This document shows positions 1 through 7,257 of a DNA stretch of 16,963 bases, piece after piece. The stretch comes from Caryophanales bacterium UBA4100 (GTDB taxonomy: Bacteria; Bacillota; Bacilli; Paenibacillales; UBA4045), in assembly GCA_002383285.1 (NCBI GenBank), contig DFXU01000019.1:1-16963 (forward strand), read 5' to 3'. Below the pieces are notes generated by a model that was given only the letters and a program-made list of their open reading frames with translations, was not told the origin of the DNA and searched no databases. Positions within the stretch are counted from its first letter, which is position 1. Each line of letters opens with the position of its first letter. Position numbers and translations under genes: made by a program.

Positions 1-841
1 TAAGTCAACAATGATGAATCAAGTGCTTGGTCAGAAGGTTGCCATTATGTCTGACAAACCACAAACAACACGCAATAAAATTCATGGTGTATATACACAG
101 GATGATCATCAGATCGTGTTCCTCGATACACCTGGTATTCATAAGTCACAATCAAAGCTAGGCGACTATATGATGAAGTCAGCGATGGGTGCATTGGAGG
201 AAGTCGATGTTATCTTGTTCCTCGCTGATATTGCAGATGGACTAGGTGGTGGTGACAGGTTCATTATTGAACGACTGAAGAATGTAGAAACCCCGGTCAT
301 CTTGGTGCTTAATAAGCTCGATAAGGTTCAGCCTGAGAATGTATTCGAAGCAATAACGGCCTATAAGGATTTATATCCATTCGCTGATATTGTTCCGATC
401 TCAGCGTTAGTTGGTAACAATGTAGATACGCTGCTTAAGGTAGTTGCCAAATATCTACCTGAAGGACCTCAATATTATCCTTCCGATCAGATTACGGATC
501 ATCCTGAGCAATTCATCTGCGCAGAGCTAGTAAGAGAGAAAATTCTCCACCTCACACATGAAGAAATCCCTCATTCCATTGCCGTGTTTATTGAAGACAT
601 GAAGGTTGAAGCGAATGGTGTCGTTCACATATCCACTGTTGTCTTTGTAGAACGTGATTCACAGAAAGGTATTATCATCGGTAAACAAGGCGCACTCCTC
701 AAGAAAGTTGGTCAGTTAGCAAGACAGGATATCGAGAAGCTATTAGGCTCTAAGGTATTCTTAGAAATCTGGGTTAAGGTGAAGAAGGATTGGCGTAATC
801 ATGAGAGGTCATTAAAGGATCTTGGTTATCGCAACGAATAA
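1..841 (+). CDS. era: GTPase Era, 5'-truncated by the window edge
   Basis: Era is a GTPase that binds 16S rRNA and assists 30S subunit maturation. The frame is open to the left edge: the first bases encode the end of the P-loop (G-K-S-T, then MMNQV), so only about 20 N-terminal residues are missing and the full protein would be about 300 aa, normal for Era. Counting from the MMNQ methionine at base 11, visible GTPase motifs are the switch region PQTTRN (17-22), G3 DTPG (39-42), G4 NKLD (101-104) and G5 SAL (131-133). A C-terminal KH RNA-binding domain follows, with GKQG at 224-227 and the conserved end VKVKKDWR. The ATG at base 11 is internal and not the true start. It is followed by yqzL and recO, the usual Bacillales neighbours. 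Confidence 0.97.
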   Translation, partial: KSTMMNQVLGQKVAIMSDKPQTTRNKIHGVYTQDDHQIVFLDTPGIHKSQSKLGDYMMKSAMGALEEVDVILFLADIADGLGGGDRFIIERLKNVETPVILVLNKLDKVQPENVFEAITAYKDLYPFADIVPISALVGNNVDTLLKVVAKYLPEGPQYYPSDQITDHPEQFICAELVREKILHLTHEEIPHSIAVFIEDMKVEANGVVHISTVVFVERDSQKGIIIGKQGALLKKVGQLARQDIEKLLGSKVFLEIWVKVKKDWRNHERSLKDLGYRNE

Positions 842-902
842 CAATGGCAGACATTCCAAGGGATACTTTCTACTCTTTATCCTCATCCTATCTATGTAAC
901 TA

Positions 903-938
903 AGACTCAATTTCATCCATCATCACTACATTGAGTCT
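903..938. repeat. 9-bp inverted repeat between era and yqzL
   Basis: AGACTCAAT at 903-911 and its exact reverse complement ATTGAGTCT at 930-938 are separated by 18 bases in the 135-bp gap between era and yqzL. No T-run follows, so it is not a convincing rho-independent terminator. It may be an mRNA processing or stability hairpin, an operator, or chance. Nothing else is recognisable in this gap. Confidence 0.4.
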
Positions 939-976
939 CAACAGTGCATAGTCATTTTCGAGAGGATGGATACAGA

Positions 977-1129
977 ATGCGAACCTTTTCGTGGGAGTAT
1001 TTTACACTGACTGGAGATGTCGATGCTTACCTGCTATATAGAGATATGCATCTAATTAACAATCATCATGATGCTGAGGATGAGCTCGTAGAGGAAGAGG
1101 AGCAACAAACCACAGGTAATTATTTATAG
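977..1129 (+). CDS. yqzL: YqzL-like small protein
   Basis: A 50-residue protein, MRTFSWEYFTLTGDVDAYLLYRDM..., with an acidic C-terminal tail (EDELVEEEEQQ). Its N-terminal pattern of a W/F-rich start, TGDVDAYLL, then an acidic tail resembles the short YqzL family encoded between era and recO in Bacillales. The function of that family is not established. I chose the ATG at 977 rather than the upstream in-frame ATG at 944 because AGAGGATGG at 961-969 is a good ribosome binding site and the family protein begins right at this point. It ends 33 bp before recO, consistent with co-transcription. Identification rests on remembered family resemblance plus synteny. Confidence 0.8.
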   Translation: MRTFSWEYFTLTGDVDAYLLYRDMHLINNHHDAEDELVEEEEQQTTGNYL

Positions 1130-1162
1130 AATATGACCAATCGTTTGGGAGAAGGCGATGCT

Positions 1163-1912
1163 GTGCTGCACCGTATAGAGGGTATTGTCATACGGAGTAT
1201 GGATTATGGGGAAAGTAACAAGATTATCACACTATTCACCCGAGATGTCGGCAAAGTTGGTGTCATGGTTAGAGGTGCGAAGAAGATGAATAGCCGACAC
1301 TCGGCAATAGCTCAATTATTCACACATGGTGAATTTGTATTCTTCAAAGCTGGTAATCAGCTGGGCACATTGAACCATGCCGATATCATCTCCAGCCATC
1401 ATCGTCTTAGGGCAGATTTCCTGCTTACCGCTTATAGTGCATACATGGCAGAGATGGTCGATCGAATCCTTACCGATAATGAGCCTAACCCTTTCATATA
1501 TGAACAATTAATAGCCGCATATGATGGTATAGAAGATGGAAAAGATTCGCAGATCATTACCCACCTATTCGAGATGAAGATGCTCATTCAAGCAGGTTAT
1601 GCCCCGAATTTCAATGAATGTGCATCATGTGGTGCAGATACGAATCATCCACAGCTTCATATTCAACTTGGTGGTATCTTATGTGTGAATTGCACTATGA
1701 AATATCCACAAGCATTGTCTATAACTGAAGGATTATTAAAGCTTCTACGTTTATTGGCTAGGGTTGATCTGAATCGACTGGGCAAAGTAGAAGTGAAGCC
1801 TGAAACCAAATTGTTATTGAAGCAGGTTATGCGCTCCTTCCTAGATACTCATATAGGGATACAATGGCGCTCACAGCACGTGATGGATCAGATGGAGAAG
1901 TATGGTTTTTAG
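1163..1912 (+). CDS. recO: DNA repair protein RecO
   Basis: RecO loads RecA onto SSB-coated single-stranded DNA together with RecR in the RecFOR pathway. The protein begins with the typical OB-fold sequence LHRIEGIVIRSMDYGESNKI and continues ITLFTRDVGKVGVMVRGAKK. The C-terminal part carries a four-cysteine zinc site, CASC and CVNC (C153, C156, C174, C177 in this numbering). I chose the GTG at 1163 because GGGAGAAGG lies seven bases upstream and the family starts with this VLHR-like sequence. The in-frame ATG at 1133 would add ten unconserved residues and would put the ribosome binding site inside the gene. The 249-aa length is normal. The gene ends only 24 bp from the convergent activase gene, with no evident terminator between them. 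Confidence 0.95.
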   Translation: MLHRIEGIVIRSMDYGESNKIITLFTRDVGKVGVMVRGAKKMNSRHSAIAQLFTHGEFVFFKAGNQLGTLNHADIISSHHRLRADFLLTAYSAYMAEMVDRILTDNEPNPFIYEQLIAAYDGIEDGKDSQIITHLFEMKMLIQAGYAPNFNECASCGADTNHPQLHIQLGGILCVNCTMKYPQALSITEGLLKLLRLLARVDLNRLGKVEVKPETKLLLKQVMRSFLDTHIGIQWRSQHVMDQMEKYGF

Positions 1913-1936
1913 TCTCAGCGTAAATCCAAGCTACCG

Positions 1937-2881
1937 TTAGCCGAAAGTAACATTCTGACATCCTAAAGCCTTCAGTGTGTTTAACCAGCCTGCTTTCATT
2001 TGCTCATCTGCTGTTTTTATTAGGTGAAGGGGAGAAGGAATGCCTATCTCAGTTGCTTTGTAAACACCCATGTCGTGATAAGCCATAATATTTATAGCAG
2101 TCAGATTTGGAATTTCTCGGGCAACCCTTGCTATACCTTGGAGATGCTCCTCAGAGTCATTAATGCCGGGTATCAACGGACAGCGAAGGATAATAGCTGC
2201 GCCTGCATCGCTTAGAAACTTGAGATTAGCTAAGATTTGTTCATTTGAGACACCGGTTAATTTTGCATGCAACGAAGCATCTGTAGCTTTATAATCAAAG
2301 AGGAACAGATCGATATAAGGTGCGATTTCAGCATATTGCTTTTGGGGTGCATAGCCGGATGTATCAAGACAAGTGTGAATATCCTGTTTTTTAGCCTCCA
2401 TGACTAATTGCTTGACGAGCTCGAATTGGACCATCGGCTCACCCCCAGATATCGTCATTCCACCGCCCGAAGCCCCGTAATAATCCTGATCCTTCATCAC
2501 CTCATGAAGGATATCATCCACATTCATTACTTCTCCCAAAACCTTTATAGCATGGTATGGGCACGATTCAACAGAGCTTTCGTTAATGATAGTGCGGTCA
2601 TGGATTAAGACTTCTCCAAGGGCATCAATCTTCCTGATCGATGATGAGGAGGTGTCGGATTGTGACGCGAATCGGACACCAGACTCACAGACATGACCGC
2701 TTCTCAAGCATTGTACACATTTCTCATAATGAAATGAATATTCTTTGAAGCGCGATTGAGACTCTGGATTATGGCACCATGCGCAGCGTAAGGGACATCC
2801 CTTTAGAAATACAGTTGTGCGAATGCCTGGACCATCATGCAACGCAAAGCGTTGTATATCGAATACAGTTCCATCCTTCAT
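1937..2881 (-). CDS. Glycyl-radical enzyme activating enzyme (radical SAM)
   Basis: A 314-aa radical-SAM protein of the PflA/HpdA type that would install the glycyl radical on the adjacent GRE. The N-terminus FDIQRFALHDGPGIRTTVFLKGCPLRC carries the CxxxCxxC cluster motif (C29, C33, C36), and the SAM-binding segment SGGGMTISGGEP spans about 138-149. Between them, where most non-PFL activases carry two ferredoxin-like cysteine clusters (eight Cys), only C55, C58, C65 and C107 (the CP of SCPYHAIKV) are visible, enough for one extra [4Fe-4S] cluster. The ATG at 2881 is preceded by AAGGAG, about 12 bases away. The gene starts 19 bp after the GRE stop, so the two form a clear operon. The substrate GRE is inferred from adjacency. 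Confidence 0.93.
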   Translation of the reverse strand: MKDGTVFDIQRFALHDGPGIRTTVFLKGCPLRCAWCHNPESQSRFKEYSFHYEKCVQCLRSGHVCESGVRFASQSDTSSSSIRKIDALGEVLIHDRTIINESSVESCPYHAIKVLGEVMNVDDILHEVMKDQDYYGASGGGMTISGGEPMVQFELVKQLVMEAKKQDIHTCLDTSGYAPQKQYAEIAPYIDLFLFDYKATDASLHAKLTGVSNEQILANLKFLSDAGAAIILRCPLIPGINDSEEHLQGIARVAREIPNLTAINIMAYHDMGVYKATEIGIPSPLHLIKTADEQMKAGWLNTLKALGCQNVTFG

Positions 2882-2900
2882 CTGCTAACCACGCTCCTTA

Positions 2901-5123
2901 TTAATATAGAGTCCGACTGAGAACATCTCGTTGAACCTCTTTGGATAGCTCAACGAATCGAGCACTAAATCCACCTACCCTAACAAAAATATGCGTATAT
3001 TTATCAGGCTCAATCATAGCTTGCTCCAGCTCACTACGATTCACAACGGTAACCATAAGCTGAGTTCCGCCTCTGGCGAAGTAAGTTTTAAGAAGGGCTC
3101 TGAACTGCTCCTTCTGTTCAATTAGTAATTCCTTGCTGCACTTCAGGTTATGGACGACTCCTGCATGAATATTAGGGTCAAGCGTAGCCATCGAATTCAA
3201 TAAAGCGGTTAGACCCTTGCGATCACTCCCGCCCGATGGTGTATTGCCATTACTCATTGACTGACCATATTTTCGACCATCTGCAGAAGCTGACGTCCAT
3301 TTACCCATCAAGGTGTTCGCTTGATTGTTGATCGTAACATTCAGATAACTATCTAGTCCTGTCCGCTCGCTCTGAAGTTGGATGAATTTGCATATATGAT
3401 CATGCACGTCGGCAGCCATCATGTCTGCTCGTGGATCATTATTTCCAAATTTGGTTACCCCTTTTAATTGATTTAATGCTTGGTCATAACCATCGAAATT
3501 CACATCCAAGATGTGAACTAATTCCTCTAGGGTATAATCACCTTTCTCAAACACGCATTCCTTAATCGCAAGCAGGCTGTCTGCAGTATTAATGTTGCCG
3601 TAGCTTTCTAATGTTCCCCCTAAATATCGGACTCCACCTGCAAATAATGATTTACCGTTATCGAGACAGTCATCGTAGAGTATGCTGGAATATAAATAAG
3701 CGGCATTATCTCCAACTACCTTATACTCAAGCTCCTCTTGATCTGCAGTAACCTCGACAAAATGCTCAACCTGTGTTTTGTATGCTTGAAATAATTGCTC
3801 GAAGCTGGTAAATTGATTGATCTCTCCTGTGCTGATACCGATCTTCTTACCTGTGATTGGATCAATACCGTTATGAAGTGTCACCTCCAAAGCCTTTAAT
3901 AGGTTGATAACGCCACTGGGTGTACCCATACTTCTATGTTCAATGATATATTCACCACATCCAAAGGGTACATACTGCTCCGCCTCATGCCGTCCGAGAG
4001 CGAATGCCTCTTCAACAGCGCGTACATTGACATCATCATTATATAGAATCGGGTAAGTTCGACCTTCTGCGATGCATGACATGGCCTTATCTAACAGTGC
4101 TTCGTCCATTCCGTTGTACCATCTCAGTGATAATTGCGGCTCGCCCTCAAGAACAGTTCTTGTGGCCTCCATGGCCAGCATAGCGAAGATATCAGCATTT
4201 CTCGGATTTCGTCTACCCATGCCGCCAATGATGATGCGACTTTCATAGATCGTATGAGTATAGGCGATTAAGCGCCAGAGAGATTGCACATATTGGAGTG
4301 CTTTTCCTTCATTGATAACACCAGAATCCAAGTCGCTCGCTAAGAAATCTCCTAGATATACATCCATCCGGCCATAATTTCTAACGCCAGAGACGATAGC
4401 GTATAGCCAGAATAATTGTATCGCCTCTCCGAAGGTTGTTGGTTTGGTACTATGAATATGGTTGAGATTTACGGTCATCTCCTTCAATTGCTGCTGTCTC
4501 ACTTTATTAGTTGTGGTTAAGCTTAGTTGTTCAGCTTGTTCCGCATAATATAGACAAATATCGCTCAATAAATCTAAGGCCTGCAGCATACCTTCGTATA
4601 AAATCACATCACCATTTGTAATCTCAGCATATTGTTTATGCTTCTCAATAACATGCTTCATTCCGGGAATACCTAATTGCATGAGTGTATCGAAATCCAG
4701 ATTAGCACCGCACATTCGGTACAGGGGGAAGGATATTCCTGGTTCTGAATTCCAATTGTCGCTTGGAAGTATTGCTGCCATTTCGGGCGGATAGGCTGCT
4801 CTCACTTTAGCTTCTGTTTGCTCGGTGCTCCAGAAGGATATGATGTCGTTGATGATTTTTTTTCGGCTCTCATCCGTACCCGACCGATCTAATTCGTTGC
4901 GTAAAGCTTGCTCATCATAGCAGTAACCAAGCTCATCGCAAGCATGTGGGGTAAACCGGATAAGCTCGCGCTTGTATCGACCAGCTACAATATCATCATC
5001 TAAGATAGGCTGGAGTGACTGAGGAAATTGTTCCCGAAGGCACATGATTTCCCTTACAGCTGGATGCTCATTCTGATATTTTTGATACACCTCGGTGAAT
5101 CGAATGGCTGTATTCAAGCTCAT
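2901..5123 (-). CDS. Glycyl radical enzyme (pyruvate formate-lyase-like), substrate unknown
   Basis: A 740-aa member of the PFL/glycyl radical enzyme family. The C-terminal glycyl radical domain reads FVRVGGFSARFVELSKEVQRDVLSRT, close to the family consensus RVxGYSARF, with the radical on G718. The active-site loop reads VPFGCGEYI, giving the thiyl cysteine C389 and, two residues on, E391, the position of the catalytic glutamate in dehydratase-type GREs. Those enzymes usually read GCVEP, and PFL itself has two adjacent cysteines, so neither fits exactly and I cannot name the substrate. I chose the ATG at 5123: AAGGAG at 5135-5140 lies 11 bases upstream, while the in-frame GTG at 5132 is only two bases from it. 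The activase follows at once. The radical form is destroyed by oxygen, so the protein would work under anoxia. Family assignment is secure; the function is open. Confidence 0.93.
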   Translation of the reverse strand: MSLNTAIRFTEVYQKYQNEHPAVREIMCLREQFPQSLQPILDDDIVAGRYKRELIRFTPHACDELGYCYDEQALRNELDRSGTDESRKKIINDIISFWSTEQTEAKVRAAYPPEMAAILPSDNWNSEPGISFPLYRMCGANLDFDTLMQLGIPGMKHVIEKHKQYAEITNGDVILYEGMLQALDLLSDICLYYAEQAEQLSLTTTNKVRQQQLKEMTVNLNHIHSTKPTTFGEAIQLFWLYAIVSGVRNYGRMDVYLGDFLASDLDSGVINEGKALQYVQSLWRLIAYTHTIYESRIIIGGMGRRNPRNADIFAMLAMEATRTVLEGEPQLSLRWYNGMDEALLDKAMSCIAEGRTYPILYNDDVNVRAVEEAFALGRHEAEQYVPFGCGEYIIEHRSMGTPSGVINLLKALEVTLHNGIDPITGKKIGISTGEINQFTSFEQLFQAYKTQVEHFVEVTADQEELEYKVVGDNAAYLYSSILYDDCLDNGKSLFAGGVRYLGGTLESYGNINTADSLLAIKECVFEKGDYTLEELVHILDVNFDGYDQALNQLKGVTKFGNNDPRADMMAADVHDHICKFIQLQSERTGLDSYLNVTINNQANTLMGKWTSASADGRKYGQSMSNGNTPSGGSDRKGLTALLNSMATLDPNIHAGVVHNLKCSKELLIEQKEQFRALLKTYFARGGTQLMVTVVNRSELEQAMIEPDKYTHIFVRVGGFSARFVELSKEVQRDVLSRTLY

Positions 5124-5220
5124 GTCTATCACATCTCCTTCACATTCTATACTTAAACTATAAAGACAGACCCTCTAATAATCTTGTCGTTTGATGACAC
5201 GGTTATTGTGCTACATTGAT

Positions 5221-5298
5221 ATCGTCTTGGTTTGATATGGTCGAACTAAGTTGAACGATCAATATAGTACAATTTAGATCAATAGACACCAAGACGAT
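5221..5298. repeat. 11-bp perfect inverted repeat in the divergent promoter region
   Basis: ATCGTCTTGGT at 5221-5231 is matched by its exact reverse complement ACCAAGACGAT at 5288-5298, with 56 bases between. The spacing is too wide for a tight hairpin but fits two regulator half-sites, one near each divergent promoter. The left arm contains CTTGGTTT (5226-5233), which recurs at 10693-10700 before the binding-protein gene. Confidence 0.55.
5257..5284. repeat. GATCAATA direct repeat, 20-bp period
   Basis: GATCAATA occurs at 5257-5264 and 5277-5284, so the two copies lie on the same DNA face two helical turns apart. Direct repeats with this kind of spacing are typical of AraC-family activator sites. 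An inverted partial copy, ATTGAT, is at 5215-5220. Assignment to the response regulator encoded downstream is inference. Confidence 0.45.
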
Positions 5299-5358
5299 GG
5301 GCTTGTGCTTGGATATACTGTTAACTTGAAAGTACAAATAGAAGGTGAGGTAAGAATA

Positions 5359-6204
5359 TTGATCCCAACTATGAATCCGGTTACAAGCGGTCAGAGTGTC
5401 CCGTTTCTGGACTTCTTGGACGCATCATCAAACGCAGGATTTCCTGCCATCGAATATGCAATTACACCTTTCTCAAGAGTAGCAAGAGACGAATCCAAGA
5501 AAGCTGCAATGGAATTGTTAACTTCTAGGAATCTAGTATTAGGGAGCTTTCACCTTCCGGTAGAATTCCGCAAGGATGAAGCTACATTTCAAGTTGGACT
5601 GAAGGAGCTTCCTTATCACGCTGCTTTGGCGAAGGAAATGGGAGTATCCCGGTGCTGCACATGGATATTACCTTCAACAGATGAACCAGTGGCCGAATAT
5701 ACGAGCCGCTTTATTCGTCGGTTGAGAGCGTGCGCTCGCATATTAAATGAATATGGTATCCGCTTCGGAATTGAATGGGTAGGACCGAAGACCATGCGTA
5801 CAATGAAGAATGATTTTATTCACTCAATCCCAGGTATGCTTGAGATGATCGGAGCGATCGATCAACCGAATGTGGGTTTACTATTCGATAGTTTTCATTG
5901 GTATACCTCGCACGCTACTAGAGAAGACATCTTATCACTAACAGCAGATCAAATCGTTCTTGTTCATATTAATGATGCGCCAGACCTCCCGAAGGATGAG
6001 CAGATTGATAATCAACGATTGCTTCCAGGAGAAGGTGTTATTGATCTTCAGGGGATGCTATCGGCTCTACAGATAATTGGCTACAACAGCTACGTGTCTG
6101 TTGAGACATTCAGCGTTGAGATACCTTTGTTGGGAGCTCATGAAGCAGCGCTTAAGACCAAGCATGCAGTTGATAGAGTATTAAAGCCATTCATGAATGT
6201 ATAA
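5359..6204 (+). CDS. Sugar phosphate isomerase/epimerase (TIM barrel, AP-endonuclease-2 fold)
   Basis: A 281-aa cytosolic protein of the xylose-isomerase-like TIM-barrel family that includes IolE, IolI and hydroxypyruvate isomerase. Its four metal-ligand positions are recognisable in order: E139 (GIEWVG), D177 (LLFDSFHW), H203 (VLVHINDAP) and E249 (VSVETFS), with the typical LPGEGVIDL segment before the last one. This predicts divalent-metal-dependent isomerisation or epimerisation of a sugar or keto-sugar acid; the substrate cannot be told. I chose the TTG at 5359 because GAAGGTGAGG at 5341-5350 is a strong ribosome binding site eight bases upstream. The in-frame GTG at 5305 would add 18 unconserved residues, and the ATG at 5371 is too far from the site. 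First gene of the plus-strand operon, 29 bp before the dehydrogenase. Confidence 0.85.
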   Translation: MIPTMNPVTSGQSVPFLDFLDASSNAGFPAIEYAITPFSRVARDESKKAAMELLTSRNLVLGSFHLPVEFRKDEATFQVGLKELPYHAALAKEMGVSRCCTWILPSTDEPVAEYTSRFIRRLRACARILNEYGIRFGIEWVGPKTMRTMKNDFIHSIPGMLEMIGAIDQPNVGLLFDSFHWYTSHATREDILSLTADQIVLVHINDAPDLPKDEQIDNQRLLPGEGVIDLQGMLSALQIIGYNSYVSVETFSVEIPLLGAHEAALKTKHAVDRVLKPFMNV

Positions 6205-6233
6205 ATCGGAAACTAATTGTGGGAGATGAATAG

Positions 6234-7223
6234 ATGAAGAGAGTCATTATAAGCGGCAAGGAGAAGGCCGAATTATCCGAGGTCGCCATACCGAAACCAA
6301 CAGGAAATCTCGTGCTTGTTAAGATACATGTAGCACCGATGTGTGCAGAATATAAGCAATTTCTTGAGGGAGTACCTCGCGATTGTCTTGGACACGAAGC
6401 AGCAGGGGAAGTTGTCGAGGTCGCAGAACCAGGACCAGTGAAGGTAGGAGATCGTGTTGTTGCTATGCCATTAGACGCTTGTGGTCAATGTGCACTGTGC
6501 TTGTCCGGTGATTTCATCCATTGTGAAGAAAACCATATGCAGGATGCTACAATGGCACAATATGTATTGAAGCCTGCATTTATGCTTAAGAAAATTCCTG
6601 ACGATGTTTCGTATGAGAAAGCGGCATTGGCGTGCTGTGGCTTGGGTGCTTCTTTCGGTGCCATGCAGAATTTAAATCTAACATCATTTGATACGATACT
6701 GATTACTGGACTAGGTCCCGTAGGATTAGGTGCTGTAATCAATGCTCGCTTTAGAGGGACGAGAGTCATTGCTGTGGAATCGAATGAGTTTCGAGCTAAT
6801 TTAGCCAAGGAGATGGGAGCGGAGGCTGTCATTCATCCAACCGACCCTGATGCCCTTAAGAAAATTAAAGAACTATGTGGAGGTATCGGACCAGATTGTG
6901 CAATAGATTGTTCGGGTGCTATCCCTGCACATCGGTTATGTATTGATGCTGTGCGAAGAAAAGGGAAGATAGCCTTTGTCGGAGAATGTCATAAAGAGAC
7001 CCCTCTGGTCATTAGCAGAGACTTAATTCGCAAGGGTATTCACTTGATCGGATCATGGCATTACAATCTGAATGAATTTCCAAAGCTAATGAGAGTTATA
7101 CAAACTTCACCATTAGTGGATAAGCTAGTTACACACCAGTTTCCTATGAGCCAAATTGAGGAGGCATTCTCGGAATCTGCCTTGCAAATGAGCGGTAAGA
7201 TTCTAATTAAACCTTGGGAGTAA
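6234..7223 (+). CDS. Zinc-dependent alcohol/polyol dehydrogenase (MDR family)
   Basis: A 329-aa medium-chain dehydrogenase. Candidate catalytic zinc ligands are C37 and the H54-E55 pair in GHEAAGEV. The structural zinc site has the standard spacing at C83, C86, C89 and C97 (CGQCALC...C). The Rossmann motif GLGPVGLG spans about 159-166, and an acidic residue at the end of the second beta strand (E182 in VIAVES) suggests NAD(H) rather than NADP(H). Such enzymes oxidise a secondary alcohol on sugars, polyols or threonine; the substrate here is unknown. The start ATG follows GGGAG with eight bases between. It is co-transcribed with the preceding isomerase and the following sensor kinase, which suggests both enzymes act on the sensed compound. 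Confidence 0.9.
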   Translation: MKRVIISGKEKAELSEVAIPKPTGNLVLVKIHVAPMCAEYKQFLEGVPRDCLGHEAAGEVVEVAEPGPVKVGDRVVAMPLDACGQCALCLSGDFIHCEENHMQDATMAQYVLKPAFMLKKIPDDVSYEKAALACCGLGASFGAMQNLNLTSFDTILITGLGPVGLGAVINARFRGTRVIAVESNEFRANLAKEMGAEAVIHPTDPDALKKIKELCGGIGPDCAIDCSGAIPAHRLCIDAVRRKGKIAFVGECHKETPLVISRDLIRKGIHLIGSWHYNLNEFPKLMRVIQTSPLVDKLVTHQFPMSQIEEAFSESALQMSGKILIKPWE

Positions 7224-7257
7224 TAGCAATATTGAAATTGAATGGAGTAGAGAAAAT

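Larger units (their letters stand above)
5124..5358. promoter_or_regulatory. Divergent regulatory region between GRE and isomerase operons
   Basis: This 235-bp region separates two divergent transcription units, so it must hold the promoters for both. No strong sigma-A promoter with good -35 and -10 boxes stands out on either strand, which fits activator-dependent transcription. Organised repeats are present: an 11-bp inverted repeat (5221-5231 and 5288-5298) and an 8-bp direct repeat GATCAATA (5257-5264 and 5277-5284) spaced exactly 20 bp apart. The AraC-type regulator encoded at 9014 is the natural candidate to bind here. I looked for FNR-like and Rex-like palindromes because the GRE should be anaerobic and found none. 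Confidence 0.6.

Noticed and set aside
903..938. Rho-independent terminator between era and yqzL
   Set aside because: The 9-bp inverted repeat is real but has an 18-base loop and no T-run, and an operon continuing to recO is expected.
5121..5140. ATG-TGA minimal frame and GTG start directly after the GRE ribosome binding site
   Set aside because: The ATG-TGA begins with no gap after AAGGAG and the GTG is only two bases away, too close for initiation. The ATG at 5123 has normal spacing, so these are taken as chance.
5124..5358. FNR- or Rex-type anaerobic regulator palindrome upstream of the GRE
   Set aside because: Expected for an anaerobic enzyme, but nothing close to TGTGA-N6-TCACA or TTGTGAA-N-TTCACAA was found; TTGTG near 5206 has no inverted partner.
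6485..6832. 115-aa minus-strand open frame inside the dehydrogenase gene
   Set aside because: It is antisense to a well-conserved Zn dehydrogenase, has no good ribosome binding site and no recognisable domain.
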